Origin: Candolleomyces eurysporus
Lineage: Eukaryota; Basidiomycota; Agaricomycetes; Agaricales; Psathyrellaceae
Assembly: GCA_027579435.1 (NCBI GenBank)
Contig: JANBPK010000939.1
Coordinates: 29,359-93,358 of the forward strand
Reading direction: 5' to 3'
Length of the DNA: 64,000 bases
In this document: positions 1 to 12,609 of the stretch, one piece after another
Layout of the letters: each line of letters begins with the position of its first letter
Numbering within the stretch: the first letter of the stretch is position 1
The notes under the pieces: model-generated
The model's input: the letters and a program-made list of their open reading frames with translations, nothing else
Database searches by the model: none
Told to the model about the DNA's origin: nothing
Program-made: the position numbers and the translations under genes

Positions 1-2226
1 GAGGACGAGTTCTTTGGTGAGGGTAGGTTCGCTCCCGGGCTCGAACTTGAACTCAGGCTTCAAGGTGACGAAAGCATAGACGGCCTGGCCAGTAAGCTCA
101 TCAGCAGTACCGATAACTAGCGAAGTCACAAGTCAGACCCGAGTATGCGAGAGATAAGATGGGAAAGACTAACCGGCAGTCTCGGCAACACCAGGGTGCA
201 TGATGAGAGCAGACTCGATCTCAGCGGTAGAGAGACGATGGCCAGAGACGTTGATAACATCTGGGCACGATTTATTAGAATCGGCAACGAAGGAAGAGAA
301 AGAATAGCGGAAACGTACCATCAACACGTCCCTTAATCCAGATGTAGCCGTGGTCATCACGAGCAGCACCGTCGCCAGTGTAGAAGTACCCAGGGTATGG
401 CTACGAAGAACGCCAGGTCGGTCAATCAAGGGGTAAGATTACCGCGGAGACATTAGCTCACCCTCATGTAAGTGTCAAGGTATCGGTTATGATCCTGGTA
501 GATGGTTCGTGCAATTGAAGGCCAAGGAGTCTTCAAGCAGAGGACACCTTCGACATTATTGCCATGAAGTTCCTCGCCAGTGGTGGGGTTCAAGATAGCA
601 GGCTCGATACCAAAGAAGGGTACAGTAGCGGAGCCGGGCTTCGTCTCGATAGCACCGGGGAATGGAGTGACAACGATAGAGCCGGTCTCGGTTTGCCTAG
701 ACACAACGTCAGGTAAAGAATGGTCCACATTTCCTGGATCTACTCACCAGAAGGTATCCACAATAGCGCACTCCGTCTTGCCGACATGTTCGTTGTACCA
801 GTGCCAGGCCTCCGGGTTGATGGGCTCGCCAACGCTTCCAAGAACACGGAGAGTGCTCAAATCGTGCTTCTCGACGTGTTGGTGACCTAAACGCCTGAGA
901 AGACGGATGGCAGTAGGCGCAGAGTAGAACTGGGTGAGCTTGTGCTTCTCAACGGTTTCCCAGTATCGAGAGGGGGTGGGGTATACGGGGGTCGACTCGA
1001 ACACGGTGGTGGTGACACCAAGAGCGAGAGGTCCATAGACAATGTAGCTGAAGAAATGTAAGCGATCTCATTGGCCAAATCGAGGAATGTATGACGTACG
1101 TATGGCCGGTGATCCAACCGACATCAGCCATGCAAGCGAACCTATCGTCGGGGTGGACGTCGAAAACGTACTTGACGGTGAGGGCGGCGCAGAGGAGGTA
1201 TCCACCGGTGGTATGAACGACACCCTTAGGCTTTCCAGTCGAACCAGAAGTCTGATGAAATGAAAAGTCTTATCAGGAAGAATTCAACTGGCTGCAAAAG
1301 TCGACTCACGTAGAGAATGAAGAGAGGGTCCTCCGAAGACATGATTTCCGGAGGGCAGTAGTTGGGGACCTTGAGGATCTCCTCGTGCCACCAGGCATCA
1401 CGACCAGCCTTCCATGGAATCTCACTTCCAGTCCTCTTCAACACCAACACCTTCTCAATGTTGGGGCACTCGGAAACAGCAGCGTCGGCAATCCTCTTGA
1501 GGGCGATGGTTTTACCACCACGCTTGCCTTCGTCGGATGTGATAAGGACTCGGCACTTGCAGTCTTGCATACGGTCGCGGAGGGACTCTGCCGAGAACCC
1601 AGCGAAGACGACGGAGTGGACGGCGCCAATACGAGCGCAGGCCAGGAATGCGGCGACGGCGTGCCATGTCATGGGGAGGTAGACCGAGACAGTGTCACCC
1701 TTTTTGACGCCCCAAGACTTGAGGACGTTGGCGATGCTGCAAACTTCGCGGAAGAGTTCGGCGTAGGAGATTTCGCGACCCTCACCAGGCTCGTCGGCCT
1801 CGTAGATGATAGCGGTCTGCACGGAGGATCGTTAGATCGGGTAACGTCGGATAGAGATAAGACTACGGACCTTGTTCGGGTGCTTGTAAGCCCAACGATC
1901 AACACAGTTGTACGAAGCGTTCAAACCGCCTTCGGGGAACCAGACGATGTCGCCATTATCAAACGAGCCAGATCGGACTGTGTGGAATGGTCGATCCCAG
2001 TACAAGAGCTCGTGAGCCCTCTTGAGGTCAATGTCAGTCTCGTCGCCGTCGTCGCCGTCGAATGAACACTAACCTTTGCCCACCACTTATCAGACTCATG
2101 GCCGACGGTTTCCTTGTGTGCAAGCTTGTAGGCGTCAATGTGGGGCCCAACATGGGGGGTCTTGGGACCGTTCTTGACACGGTGAGCGACGGGGTGGATA
2201 GTGGTTTTGACAGGATCCTCAGCCAT
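1..2226 (-). CDS. acetyl-CoA synthetase (partial, C-terminus beyond the left edge)
   Basis: Makes acetyl-CoA from acetate, ATP and CoA through an acetyl-adenylate. The minus strand reads from ATG at 2226 ([20 protein letters not shown]) through at least eight exons. Visible in order are the N-terminal ACS region ([10 protein letters not shown], then [17 protein letters not shown]), the core [20 protein letters not shown], the P-loop [10 protein letters not shown] completed across an intron near 1255-1320, [13 protein letters not shown] [30 protein letters not shown], and the C-terminal hinge [16 protein letters not shown]. The last roughly 100 residues, with the catalytic lysine loop, lie outside the window. 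Introns are about 50-70 nt. No targeting peptide is seen, so a cytosolic/nuclear enzyme is likely. All visible motifs are intact. Fungal orthologues are called facA, acu-5 or ACS; I leave the symbol blank because the gene is incomplete. Confidence 0.95.
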
Positions 2227-3998
2227 TGCAGTAGAAAAGTGGGGAGGGAGAGGAGGAGGAAGATGGAGATGGAGAGCTGATGTGGAGGACCCCCGCCCTT
2301 TAACTGGATTGTTAGACTTCCTTATGGGTCCGATCGTATGACCATTTCGGCATTGCTTGGCGTACGATTGCGGCTTCGGGCCTAATAAACTCCTCCCCGT
2401 GCGGAGGGATGAAAGATGAGGTGGGCCGATCAAGCCGTCCCACGCCTTTAGGAGGGCTTGGACGGTCTTGGAACAAGCAGTCAGTGGCGCAGCTCTGGGG
2501 AAGGAGGACTATGGGCGCGTCAGAGCTGCTCGAAGGCTGGAGGGGCTCGGAAGAAAAAGGAGACGCGCTGATTCGTTGTGGAGATATATCGGAGCGTAGA
2601 GATCTGTGGAGACTTCCAGGGACAGCCCCAGAAAACAGAATCGACGAATGAAGGGAAAATCTAAGCACGTACACCGATCATCTAAGCGCAGGGCTATCAA
2701 AGGACCTTCCAATGTTTCCTTACGAAGGGCTGATTTGTCGAATAGGGGACCTTCTCAATCACTTCGCAACCAAATTACTGCACGCAATCGATTTCGAACC
2801 GAGATCCCAGAGAGATTTTGAAAAGAATCATCGAGTTAGCTAACAATTCAATATTTGTTGGGGAATGAATCTCTACAGACCAACACCAATAACTTTTGAA
2901 AGCGTATCAGTTGACCCTCTCCCGAGTCTCGAACACGTTCTGGTTTCCAGCCACCTTGGAGAAATCTAGAGATATCTACCTCTAAAAGGCTCAATACCGC
3001 CCGCTCCATGTGCTCCGCTCCAAAAATAGACTCACCTTCTCGCTTCTCCTCTTCTTGCTGGAAGTGGTCAAGGGTTGCGGAGGGTTGCGGGTATATTCTG
3101 TTCAGCCGGCAGGGATAGCTCAAAGGCAGTACCAGGTAAATTGCAGTATAGGAGTGAGCGGCACGGATTAGCGCGGATAGATGGATGAGTTGAGCCACGA
3201 GAGCGGGAGGCCTAAGAGGCTCGGCCGATCGCAAAGGCATTCCGTTGGATCCGCAAATAGGAAAGTCTAGAATTGCCAAGGACGATTTGGTATACATCCC
3301 GCAGCCATCATTGGGGCCCCATACTGCAGATCTCTGTAAGATTGTGGGGAAATGCGTTGTGGTTTCATCAAGTTACCGGGTGTATGAGCGCACATCGGAA
3401 CTCTACAATTATGAATGCGAGAACATCTAGGCAGAAAAACGTAGCTATTCTGGTGAATGAATACTGTTCCTGGAACACAGAAATCCCGTCCAGCCGCGTT
3501 CATTCGCATTTGTAAACACCGTACCCTCCGCAACCTCCGCCGAGCTGCATACCATTGGAGTAACACGGCAACATGTGGAAACTTTAACAGCCAAGATGTG
3601 GGGCAGGAGATCGAGCCCAGCGGCGAAAGATCCGTGTGGGGTATGGGAACGAAAGAACGAACTCTTTCGCAATACACAAAAACCTCCATAGCAAAAAATC
3701 TTGGTATTCGCTCATACCTGGAGTCAATTATCGATAAGAGATAACCACGCTCTCAATGGATTTTTAGGNAGATCTTGAGAGCAATGATGATGGGGATTGA
3801 AGATATGGGGTAAAATGCCCAGCGTCAGCTCGATAATGCCGACATGCGGGCGGAACTGGACACCCGCACCGTGACGCTGACGGGACCGTGTGGGAAAAGT
3901 CACGGAGAGTCACACTCACGTGTAGCGTGACAGTTGCTGATGACGCATCGCAGCGCCAATGTCTTCGCGCCGACGTCCACCATATTGCCCTCATAACT
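2227..3998. other. intergenic region between ACS and the DUF2461 gene
   Basis: This must hold the promoters of the two divergent genes. Reading frames here are short, lack recognisable motifs and do not join through plausible introns. A CT-rich stretch lies just upstream of the ACS start (about 2240-2290 in the coding sense). One N is present at 3769. I see no RNA gene and no repeat. Confidence 0.5.
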
Positions 3999-5864
3999 AT
4001 GCCCTCGGCAACACGTACACGAAATCCACGGTCTGCATCGACCAAAGAACGCGTGAAAAAGCGTCGAGCACCCTCCGAGAGTTCGGAGCATTCTGAGTTC
4101 GAAGAAGACGAAGCGGTCTCAGTGAAACCTGAAACGAAGAAACGGAAACAATACGACAGTGATGACCTGGACGAGGATTCCGACGGAGACGCCACAGCCA
4201 AGAAACCGTCTACAGGAAAGGGCAAGCGGAAGGCCAAGGCAAGTCCGACGAAGAAACGATCTCCGCGCAAGAAACAGAAAGCCAGCGAGGACGAATTTGA
4301 CGGCAGTGATGTCGAACTGAAGGAGGGCCAGGAAATTGTAGGCACGGTGGTCAAGGCACCCACAACTGGGTTGGGTATGTCGCTTGGGTTTATGTTTGCG
4401 GTTAGGCAGGTACTGAGTGGAGATATAGTGCCTCCAGGACGGATATCGCAAAACACCATGGATTTCCTGAATCACCTGAAGGACCCAGCGTGCAACGACC
4501 GTGAATGGTAAGCTATTTCGGGGTAGATTCTTGAGCGAAGCATTTACACGGCCACCGACAGGTTCCGACTGCATGGTGCGTTCAGAGCGTCGTACCACAG
4601 ATTCACTGCTCAGATGACATCACAGAACCGGTATATCGCGTGGCTGAGAAGGAATGGAAAGACTTCGTTGAGACCTTTACGGACGACCTGAGCGAAGTTG
4701 ATCCTCAAATACCACCACTACCGCCCAAAGACGTCATTCATCGAATCTACCGTGATGTAGGCCTGTTCTTTGATGCCTTTGGGCGCCAATTCTCTGACAC
4801 AGCGTAGGTTCGCTTCAGCAACGACAAGACCCCGTACAAGAAAGGACTCTCTGCTTCATTCTCAAGATCGGGACGCAAAGGAATTTTCGCGCATTGTGAG
4901 TCTCCTCTTATCTTTCGTAACGGGTAACAGTTGCCTAACCACGTTTCGTAGACCATATGTTAGTTGATGTCAGCCTTCCCTTGAAGTCGAACTCATACTT
5001 ACATATTCTCTCTTTAGTGCAGGTTCGCGTTTTCCTTTCTGCATCTATGGTCATTGTTCTGACTTGATCCACAAGTCAAACCAGGCAACGAGAGCATCAT
5101 TGCAGCCGGCCTCTGGTGTCCCGGTCGAGCTGAATTAGCCAACATCAGGTACGTTCACCATGGTCCTTGTTCCTCTATTGTCGTAAATAACCCCATGCAC
5201 ACTGAATGTTCAGGGCAAACCTTCAGCGGAACTCCAAGCCGTTCCGCAGAGTGATCTCCTCGCCCGAATTTGTCAAATTCTTCGGGAAGGCCCAGCCACA
5301 TCCCAAAGGAGAACGGCAGAACATCTTTGGGTTTGAAGATGAATTGAAAGTTGCTCCGAAAGGCGTGCCTAAAGATCATAAGTGAGTACACACATACATA
5401 CGCTCTGGCACCGATCATCGCTCTAACCACGTTCTGTTCCATGACTATGTAGGGACATCGACCTCCTCAAATGCCGCTCCTTCGCAGTCGTCCATCTGTC
5501 CGTATACACCCACTTGATTTTACGGGTTACCTCACGCTTACCCTGTGTCGTTCATCGCCTTTCTAGATTCACGGATAAGGAAGTTCTAGACCCAAATTTC
5601 CGGCAAACGCTCGCATCGGTAGCGAGGGTTGTGCAACCGTTCATCCACATGTACGTACTTCACTTCCGTGGCACCTATTGTTCTCTGACTTCGTCCTCGC
5701 TTCCGTTTTCTTTTCGTTTGAATAGTTTGAACGATCTCGTGACCATCGGTGGTGGGAACGCCACTGCTGTGGGGTCGAATGATGATGAAGACGATGATGG
5801 GGACGAAGATGGGGATGAAGATGAAAATGGCGAAGAGAATGGGGACGACGGCGAGGACGACTGA
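3999..5864 (+). CDS. DUF2461 (TIGR02453) family protein with charged N-terminal extension
   Basis: Multi-exon gene starting at MPSATRTRNPRSASTKERVK. The first 110 or so residues are Lys/Arg/Ser/Glu-rich with several nuclear-localisation-like clusters (KKRK, KRKAK, SPRKKQK). The DUF2461 domain follows: FLNHLKDPACNDREWF, then an Arg-rich core IYRDVRFSNDKTPYKKGL, then GLWCPGRAELANIR, FEDELKVAPKGVPKDH and DIDLLKCRSFAVVHRFTD. It ends in a Gly/Asp/Glu-rich tail of about 40 residues to the TGA at 5862-5864. Introns are short; one near 5150-5215 separates two exons of the domain. The biochemical role of DUF2461 is not established. The charged N-terminus and acidic tail suggest nuclear location, which is inference. 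The ATG at 3999 is the first one in frame with the charged region. Confidence 0.85.
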
Positions 5865-6559
5865 GGGCCTGGACGGTCGGGCGAGGTCGTTGTGGCGCAG
5901 AACGTGGGGTTCAATGAGAGAAACGTGGTAAGGATCAACTCCGTTCAACCTGACAGAATGTGATCTTGCGGGGTTAGAGATTGCGATCTGTGTGATGTGT
6001 AAGTTATGTATATGCAATATTGTATAGATCTTGGAGGGCGACAGGTCTTTCCCATTTCCATTGGTGAGGTTCACAGAGTTGTTTATGGTGACGCGTGATG
6101 CGCGCGAGATAACTATAGATCAGGATGTAGCCGAGCCTAGGTACATGGTCAATCGAAAACGCTAAAAGACTCGAACAATAGCAAGAAAGGAGAGAGGCTG
6201 GTGAAAGCTGGCTAACGGTCGTTTCCAGAAAACCTGGATTTGATTCGGCGTGGTCAGTTCCGATCATTAATCATTAATACCATTGAACCCATCCCAATCG
6301 GGAAAGGGGGGGATCAAAAAAAAAAAGCATACACGCGAAGGCTATGATCTGATGCTGTCTACGTCTACATGTATCTAACTCCAATAAGGTAACTGGTCTC
6401 GACCTGTACCAGGGCCCAATTGCAAGTCTCATGTTGGCAGCGGCACGTTGCAACGGTTGGTGGTGGCCCAGTATCGATGCCTGTCGTAACATGTGCTGAT
6501 CGTGCCCCCCTTGACCTAACAAGCCACTTCGGCCTATGGAAAGGCTTAGATCAGTTCCT

Positions 6560-7095
6560 TCAAGATGAGGGAAATGTACCCTGGAGAGACTTACTGTCTT
6601 CGCTAGCAGCCTCTGCTACTATTTCACTTGCGTTGCTAAATGTGGCGTTGGTCGCTTGGATGTGATAAAGCCGCTCTATGTTGAAACTCTGTGCATTAGA
6701 GAAGAGCGAGGTCGTGGCTCTTGGTGTCAACGGAGGCAAGATGTTTGAGGGGGGAGTCGCAAGTTCATCCTCTTGCTGACTGAGTAATTGGCCAAGTCCT
6801 TCATCAAAGTTCAAAGGTGCCAATGCTGAGCTCACTGCTCCGTTAGCTGGCTCCATTTCCTGATACATGGCCACGTACCACCTTCTGATCTGAACTGTTG
6901 AGTGTTCCGTCTTCGTGTTGCAAACACTCGTAGGATCCGCTGAAACCTTGGTTGGGTCGAGCTCGGCACACCATTTGCAGTGACCACTGGAGGGGGGCTC
7001 TGTGACTGAGTATCTTCCCTCTCCTCTATGCCACTAGTTTGGTTCCTGCGATGAAGGAAACGTCTGAGTGACTTTGGTCTTGAGGTGGAGGCCAT
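6560..7095 (-). CDS. hypothetical protein, two-exon model
   Basis: Two open stretches can be joined on the minus strand: 7095 down to about 6880 (start MASTSRPKSLRRFLHRRN, basic and Ser/Pro-rich) and about 6870 down to 6560. The second contains LFSNAQSFNIERLYHIQ and a following TFSNAS. Short motifs of this kind (F-x-x-A-x-x-F-x-I...) occur near the N-termini of many agaricomycete proteins, including NACHT-type NLR-like proteins, but no NACHT or repeat domain follows. It could be a real short gene, an NLR remnant, or chance. It ends 200 bp before the 5.6-kb tandem duplication. Confidence 0.35.
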
Positions 7096-7774
7096 GCCAG
7101 ATGATGTGGATTGCTGCAGGTGGTGGAGAATGGTGAGAGCGATTGCCTGGGAGCTGTGTGGGCAAGAGTAGAGAGCTGTTAAAATGAAATGTCAGCATCT
7201 TCTTACGGATACACGAATATCACAGCTTTTACTGGCCACGTTCATGATCACGCGTAACGAGCGTCTATTGTGCAAACATGGTACTCCGCCTCAGAATTTG
7301 CATTGGAGTAGAACAGCCCAGCAAAGATGAGTTCAACCACCGGAAAAAATCACCTGTAAATGGCTCGGGGGTGTGGGGAGGAATTGTAGAACCACACAGG
7401 ATTTTCCCCCGTGTTTAGCGCCATGCATCAAGCGGAGCTTGAAATGTAAACGACACCAAACCTTGCGAGCACACGCAGGTACGCCCTCTGCCTCCTCGAT
7501 CAGTGCTGACATATCCTGATTGTGTTTTTTAATGACAAATAAGATGGAACATGTGAGGCATCAGCAGAAAACCAGAGGAGACAGTGGCTATCGATGGTTG
7601 TCCAGATATTTGCAACAAAAGGGTGGAGGACTTTGGACCAAGTTCAATTGGTAGGTATTACAATTACGACCTGGCAGATGCCCTCGAGGGATTATTAGTA
7701 CATATAAATCATAAGCTTTGTTGATAAGAGATATTTATAGGTGCCATGGGCCGATCCCTAGCGCCGTCTAGGCT

Positions 7775-8235
7775 CCTAGAACAGGGCGTCGAGAAATCCG
7801 TAGAGTTCGACGGCCTCTCGGCAGAATCAAAAGTAGCTCAGCTGTTTAGTGAACAGGAGAAGTAAAGATAATACGGGAAGGGCAAATAAATTGCACGTTT
7901 GCCATTGCCTGCTTCATCCAAATCCTTCACGCCCACAGGATCTCCACATTTGGCAGTTTCCCAGTTGGCGTTTAGAATCTCGAATTGCAAGGACGGAATC
8001 GTACGTACTCCTAGGTTTCATGTTTTTGTGTTTCATCAGGTCCCCGTGTTCATCCTGTTCACGCTTTGTCCCTGAACGGCATGGAAGACAAATGGAAGAG
8101 ATGTTTTCCTTGTCCGGAGATGCAGGCTAACCTTACTTGCTCTCGTCATCCTGGGCGCCATACTGGTCTCCGTATTGCAACTATCGAGAAGAGAGCTTAT
8201 AAATTGCATGTTTTTCATGACTTCTCATTCCCGCG
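7775..8235 (+). pseudogene. membrane-protein gene fragment, copy A
   Basis: A coding-like stretch reads VEKSVEFDGLSAESKVAQLF and is followed by a segment equivalent to the hydrophobic helix of copy B (LFALVILGAILVSVLQL). In copy A the helix-coding sequence (about 8135-8205) is present, but the frame cannot be carried across the whole piece. No convincing start is visible. It probably represents leftover exons of another membrane-protein gene of the same kind as the one downstream. Confidence 0.4.
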
Positions 8236-8496
8236 CATCACGGAGTCGGTCGAAACCGAAACCACCCAATTGTAATATCATCCAGAGCCATCGATAGATA
8301 TGATCGTTGTCGTGATGTACATTGCCGAGCTGCGGTTTGATTGAACTTGTTCGTAGGTGCTAGCAAGACAGGATCATGGAACCCGTTACGACTATTTAAT
8401 CTGTGAGAGGGCACTTGGTTGAAGAAGGCGAAATATTCTTAACACCTAGTTCTTGCCACTAGTCTCCCTGGAAACCGCCAAGCAGGTGCAGCACAA

Positions 8497-10231
8497 ATGT
8501 CTCTTCTCCCACAATTCTGGTCGTGGAGTGTCTCCAACTATTTCACCGAATACATCAACTGGACATTGATACAAGACGATGTTCCTCGATTAAATTCGTT
8601 GCCAAGGGTCAGCGACAAGTTACTCAGTGATTCGGTGACGTGCATATTCCTCTCCGTTATGACAGGTTTTGTCCTTTCAGTGAGTTTGATCCACCCTTTG
8701 CTGACCCTTTCCTCCTCTCTATTTCTAGGAATACTCGCAGGAACGTCAGTCACGATCATTAGATTGATTGGTCAATCGAATAAGATTTGCCGAAATCTTC
8801 CTCCTGTGAAACATAGAACAAGCGCTTACGCTGTCGGAAGTCTCGTCTTGTTCCTGCTATTTGCTGCTGGAACCATCATCTACTGCGTAAAGATTACCCT
8901 GTCGATAAAGGAGCTATTGTGTTTAATTAGAACGGTCGAGATGGATGCTGAGGGAGGCTATGTTGCGAAACCTTTGTGGTGTAATGGGAAGAGCTTCTTT
9001 GGTGCTCCAGACCCGACGAAGGGCTACTTTCATAATTTAAGCTATAGAGATACACTTGATTATGCGCTGTGTCTTGCGTTTGGGATTGTAGCTCAGCTTG
9101 TTTTTTTTTATTGCAGATGGCCTTTTGGTAAGGTATTCTACTTCGTTGACATAATAGCCCGGAGGCTGACTTCCCGTCTTTCTCTCCTTTCTTCGATTCA
9201 GGTGTACCGATGCTATCTCGTCTACATTTATAGACGAGTGGTTTATATACCCGTTTTGGTTATCTATGCCAGCTGTGTCAGTGAGTACGAATCGTATTAT
9301 TGTAGGAGGACATACGTATATTCAAATATTCAAGTAATCTCAATAATAGAAGTTTATCCTGCTCTCCAATTCCAGGACGACCCCATTTTTCTACAAAGCA
9401 CCCCCAAAGGGATCGAGTTCACCATGCTTCGAAGGGTAGCAGAGTTTTATCTGCTGCCGCTATGGTTCGCCACATCTCTCATCACGAACATTCTAGTTAC
9501 CAGCTTCATCGTTTCTCGTATTCTCCGTCAACCGACTCTCAATGCTAGGATCACTTGCACCTCGTAGGTTAAATTAAACTTTGGGTGTCAGTTCACTGAA
9601 TCGAACTCCGGAACATTCAGGTGGCAGCCGCGCGACAGCGATGGGCAAGTCCCAGAAGACGATGGTAGGGGTGGTGCAGGAGAAGGAGGCGGGGGGGTCA
9701 GACGACGCTTGTCGATGCCGACTTGGACTCTTTGTTTCTGGCGTAAATTCGGAAAGGATTGCAGGTGGAGCTTGCAGTCTTTGTATACCCGAGTTATTGT
9801 CATACTTATTAAGGCTGCCCTACCCCCCGCACTGTGTGGCATCGCTGCGGTGATTGCATTCTACTATGGGCTAGGATTCTACGAGCGTGTCGGCCCGCGG
9901 GGTTTGGGTCAACAGGTGGTGATGCGACTTTTCTTGACGCTTTGGCTTGGGACTAGTGTATGTGCTTTTCTATCATATCTGGCCTTGCACGTATACCGTT
10001 ACCGATCCCATTTATTTTTATCTTATACAGGCCTTGGCTCCGCAACTCATCGCTATTCACGCCTTACAGAGGAGGCAGCGCTCCATGCTTGGAGTCAGTT
10101 CACTAAACTGCGGCGTGGGGACGAAGGAGATACCTCAGCTAGAACCTATAGTGTTCAGAGATGCGCATGGCATTGGGACACAAACAACGAACGAAGATGA
10201 GTTCACCACTGATTTCGAGTCCCCGGGATAA
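8497..10231 (+). CDS. multi-pass membrane protein of unknown family, copy A
   Basis: Starts MSLLPQFWSWSVSNYFTEYI. Hydrophobic helices follow (around VTCIFLSVMTGFVL, SLVLFLLFAAGTIIYCV, VAEFYLLPLWFATSLITNIL, GIAAVIAFYYGLGFY, LFLTLWLGTSVCAFL), giving about six or seven transmembrane segments and a hydrophilic tail (GTKEIPQLEPIVFRDAHGIG) ending at TAA 10229-10231. Clear introns lie at about 9130-9202 and 9567-9620, with others near 9280-9380 and 9980-10029. Compared with copy B, copy A has an extra T in a 9-T run at 9111-9119 that breaks the frame just before a splice site. That is either a sequencing error or a real lesion. The family is not recognised. Plasma or endomembrane location is inferred from hydrophobicity alone. 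Confidence 0.6.
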
Positions 10232-11285
10232 GAGGGAGAGCATCTTTGAATCGTCAGAGTGCTAGCGAGAGCTGTCGTGGAGATGACGGAAAGTCTAGAT
10301 AGCGAAACACGTTCGATTTTTCGTTGCTTGTGTGTATTAGTGCAAACAACACATTAAATTGCACGTCACTCGACACATACTTCCGGAAGCCCCTTCAACA
10401 ATTTGTGGGATATACTTAGGGACGCGTTTTATGCCGAGACTGGTCGAATGTTAAGCGGGGATTTTCTATTCGTTTCCTCGAGGAAGCGTCTGAGAAGGCG
10501 CTCGAGAATCTACCTTCCAGCGCAGAGTCGAATCCTCGCATCCAAGAACTTGCCAAAAAGTTCGAAGACCACAGAACCGGCGGACATGCTGCAGGCAGTG
10601 GCATAGACAATAGTTCCCCATTGTCACCCGTTGTCCTAATGAACGCTGCTACAGAACCGTGGACATGGCTCCCCCTGCTGAGTCGGCCAGGATCCAAAAT
10701 AAATCGGCGCGCTCCCACGTAGGGCGGGGGACCAACATACCAACCGAGGCGCCGCGTTCACGTCTGAAGTTAGCGCTCATTGAAAATTCCGACTTACTGG
10801 GTCAGGTCTCCTTCGCAAGCTTAGCATGGCATAGCCAGTGTTTAATTTTCTCAGCTAGAGAGACTTGGGCTTCCTTTGAGATCCCAGGGATCACAAGTTA
10901 TTTTCCAAGACGTTCGAGCCTGAGCAGGGTCGTTCACGAGTCCGTGCGCACACCTGCCGAGCGCGACTGGCACCATCCTCATGTCGCCCATGTCGCAGGC
11001 CTCGTCGGTTGGAGAGCATCCGGTCTACTCAATTCCTTCACGAAGTGGGCTGCGGGAAGGCGGTGATTCTTATCAACTAACTAGATATGGTCTGACTACC
11101 GAAAGTCTGTCAAAGCCATCAATTTTGTCGTGGGCGCTGCCGCATGTTTGGAGGAGCAAACTGACTCGAACGTGTCACGGTCACACGACGCGTTCATAAA
11201 TATATGAGCGCGAACGCGTCTCTCCATCATTCATTCCACCACCACCACTTCTAACCTCTAACAACTTCTCAACTCACTTTCAACC

Positions 11286-11855
11286 ATGCCTATTGCTCAC
11301 CTTGCCCTCCACACCAAGGATCTCGAGAAGATCACGTCCTTTTACGAGGCAGCTCTGGCCCCTCTGGGCTACAAAGAGCGCATGCGGTTCCATGATGGGG
11401 CTGTTCGCGGGTACGGAGCATCCGGATACAACGTCGACTTTTGGGTCAGCAGCATGGAGGACTCGAACATACCTGAAGAGTTCAAGGGCAAGCCCGTTGG
11501 AGGATGGGGTGGCCCAGTCCACATTGCGTTCCATTGTAAGACGAGAAACCAAGTGCGGGCTTTCTATGACGCTGCCATGTACGTCATTCTTCATCCTTCT
11601 TGCCTTCGAATGATACTCATTGTTTTGGTATTCAGGGCTAATGGGGCCAAGTGCAACGGTCCTCCTGGATTGCGCCCTCAATACTTCTTCGCCTACTACG
11701 GGGCCTTCGTCTGGGACGCGGAAGGAAGGAACATTGAAGCTGTCTGCGTGAGGCCTGGATTCTGGGCAGAGGAGTGGGGTGTCCTTGGGTGGACTGGCGT
11801 GCTCGCTGTTGCCGCTGCCGGTGCGGGGTACTTGTGGCAGAACTACTTTGCATAG
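11286..11855 (+). CDS. VOC (glyoxalase/bleomycin-resistance fold) protein with C-terminal membrane anchor, copy A
   Basis: Two exons, 11286-11578 and 11636-11855, joined by a 57-nt GT-AG intron that splits an ATG codon. The protein of about 170 residues starts MPIAHLALHTKDLEKITSFY, the classic first beta-alpha-beta unit of VOC proteins. It continues with YAAL-type ALAPLGYKERM and GPVHIAFHCKTRNQVRAFYD, where the conserved His is a likely metal ligand, and finishes the fold with PQYFFAYYGAFVWDAEGRNI. After the domain a hydrophobic helix (WTGVLAVAAAGAGYLW) and a five-residue tail QNYFA suggest a tail-anchored protein. Substrate is unknown. A TATA-like element (ATAAATATATG) lies at about 11196-11206, 80 bp upstream of the ATG. 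Confidence 0.88.
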   Translation: MPIAHLALHTKDLEKITSFYEAALAPLGYKERMRFHDGAVRGYGASGYNVDFWVSSMEDSNIPEEFKGKPVGGWGGPVHIAFHCKTRNQVRAFYDAAMYVILHPSCLRMILIVLVFRANGAKCNGPPGLRPQYFFAYYGAFVWDAEGRNIEAVCVRPGFWAEEWGVLGWTGVLAVAAAGAGYLWQNYFA

Positions 11856-12609
11856 ATTCCAGCAGGCTGATACTTGACATCGTCGAGATGAAATCGTTCG
11901 GTTAGTCCGACCACTATATATGCTACTTCACCTTGAGGATTGTACTGTCGATAGTCCTCTCTTTTTTGGACTCTCTGTAATATAGATCGCCGTTTGATCT
12001 ACCCACAGGATTTTCGAAATCAACGCGTTCGGAGGCTTTCTACCATGTGGCCTGGATCACACAGGCCCATTTAGCAGTTCGCCCTGAGACCATCATTCGC
12101 CAGGATTAACCACTCTCTCAACGTGCTTCCTTCTGCTCGGTGGAACCTCGTAAAACCGCAACCATCGGTCTGGCTCGCATTTTGGCGCCACAGCACTGTC
12201 ATCGATGAGCAAAGTGGCTCTCGGAAGCCCGAGATTGAGGCCCCATATCAGAGCGCCCATCGCCAAGCTCAAGTTCCCCCACCATGTCAAGCAATGGGAA
12301 TGAACTGAAGTACATGCATCCGCACATCTTCTATTCACAAACACCGGTATTAAGAGGGCTCTATGGTCCCATGAACCTGCCTCAAGTTCTGGCGAAAAGC
12401 ATTTTATGCGTCCTCGATGATTTTAGGCCTCTTAGAACCACCTAATTCTCCGAGGCGGAGTGCTGCTTCCTTGAACCTTCCCCACAATTGACATTGTTCC
12501 AGAGCGCTCATTGTGGTTGTAATGTACGAATGGAGCTGCAAAATCCGTACTTAAAGGCCTGGCTCAAGCTTGGCTGCGCCTCCGCACTTCCCCGCTCCTT
12601 AGAGAAGAG

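Noticed and set aside
1385..2065. 226-residue plus-strand frame
   Set aside because: Antisense shadow of the acetyl-CoA synthetase exons, produced by GC-rich codon use.
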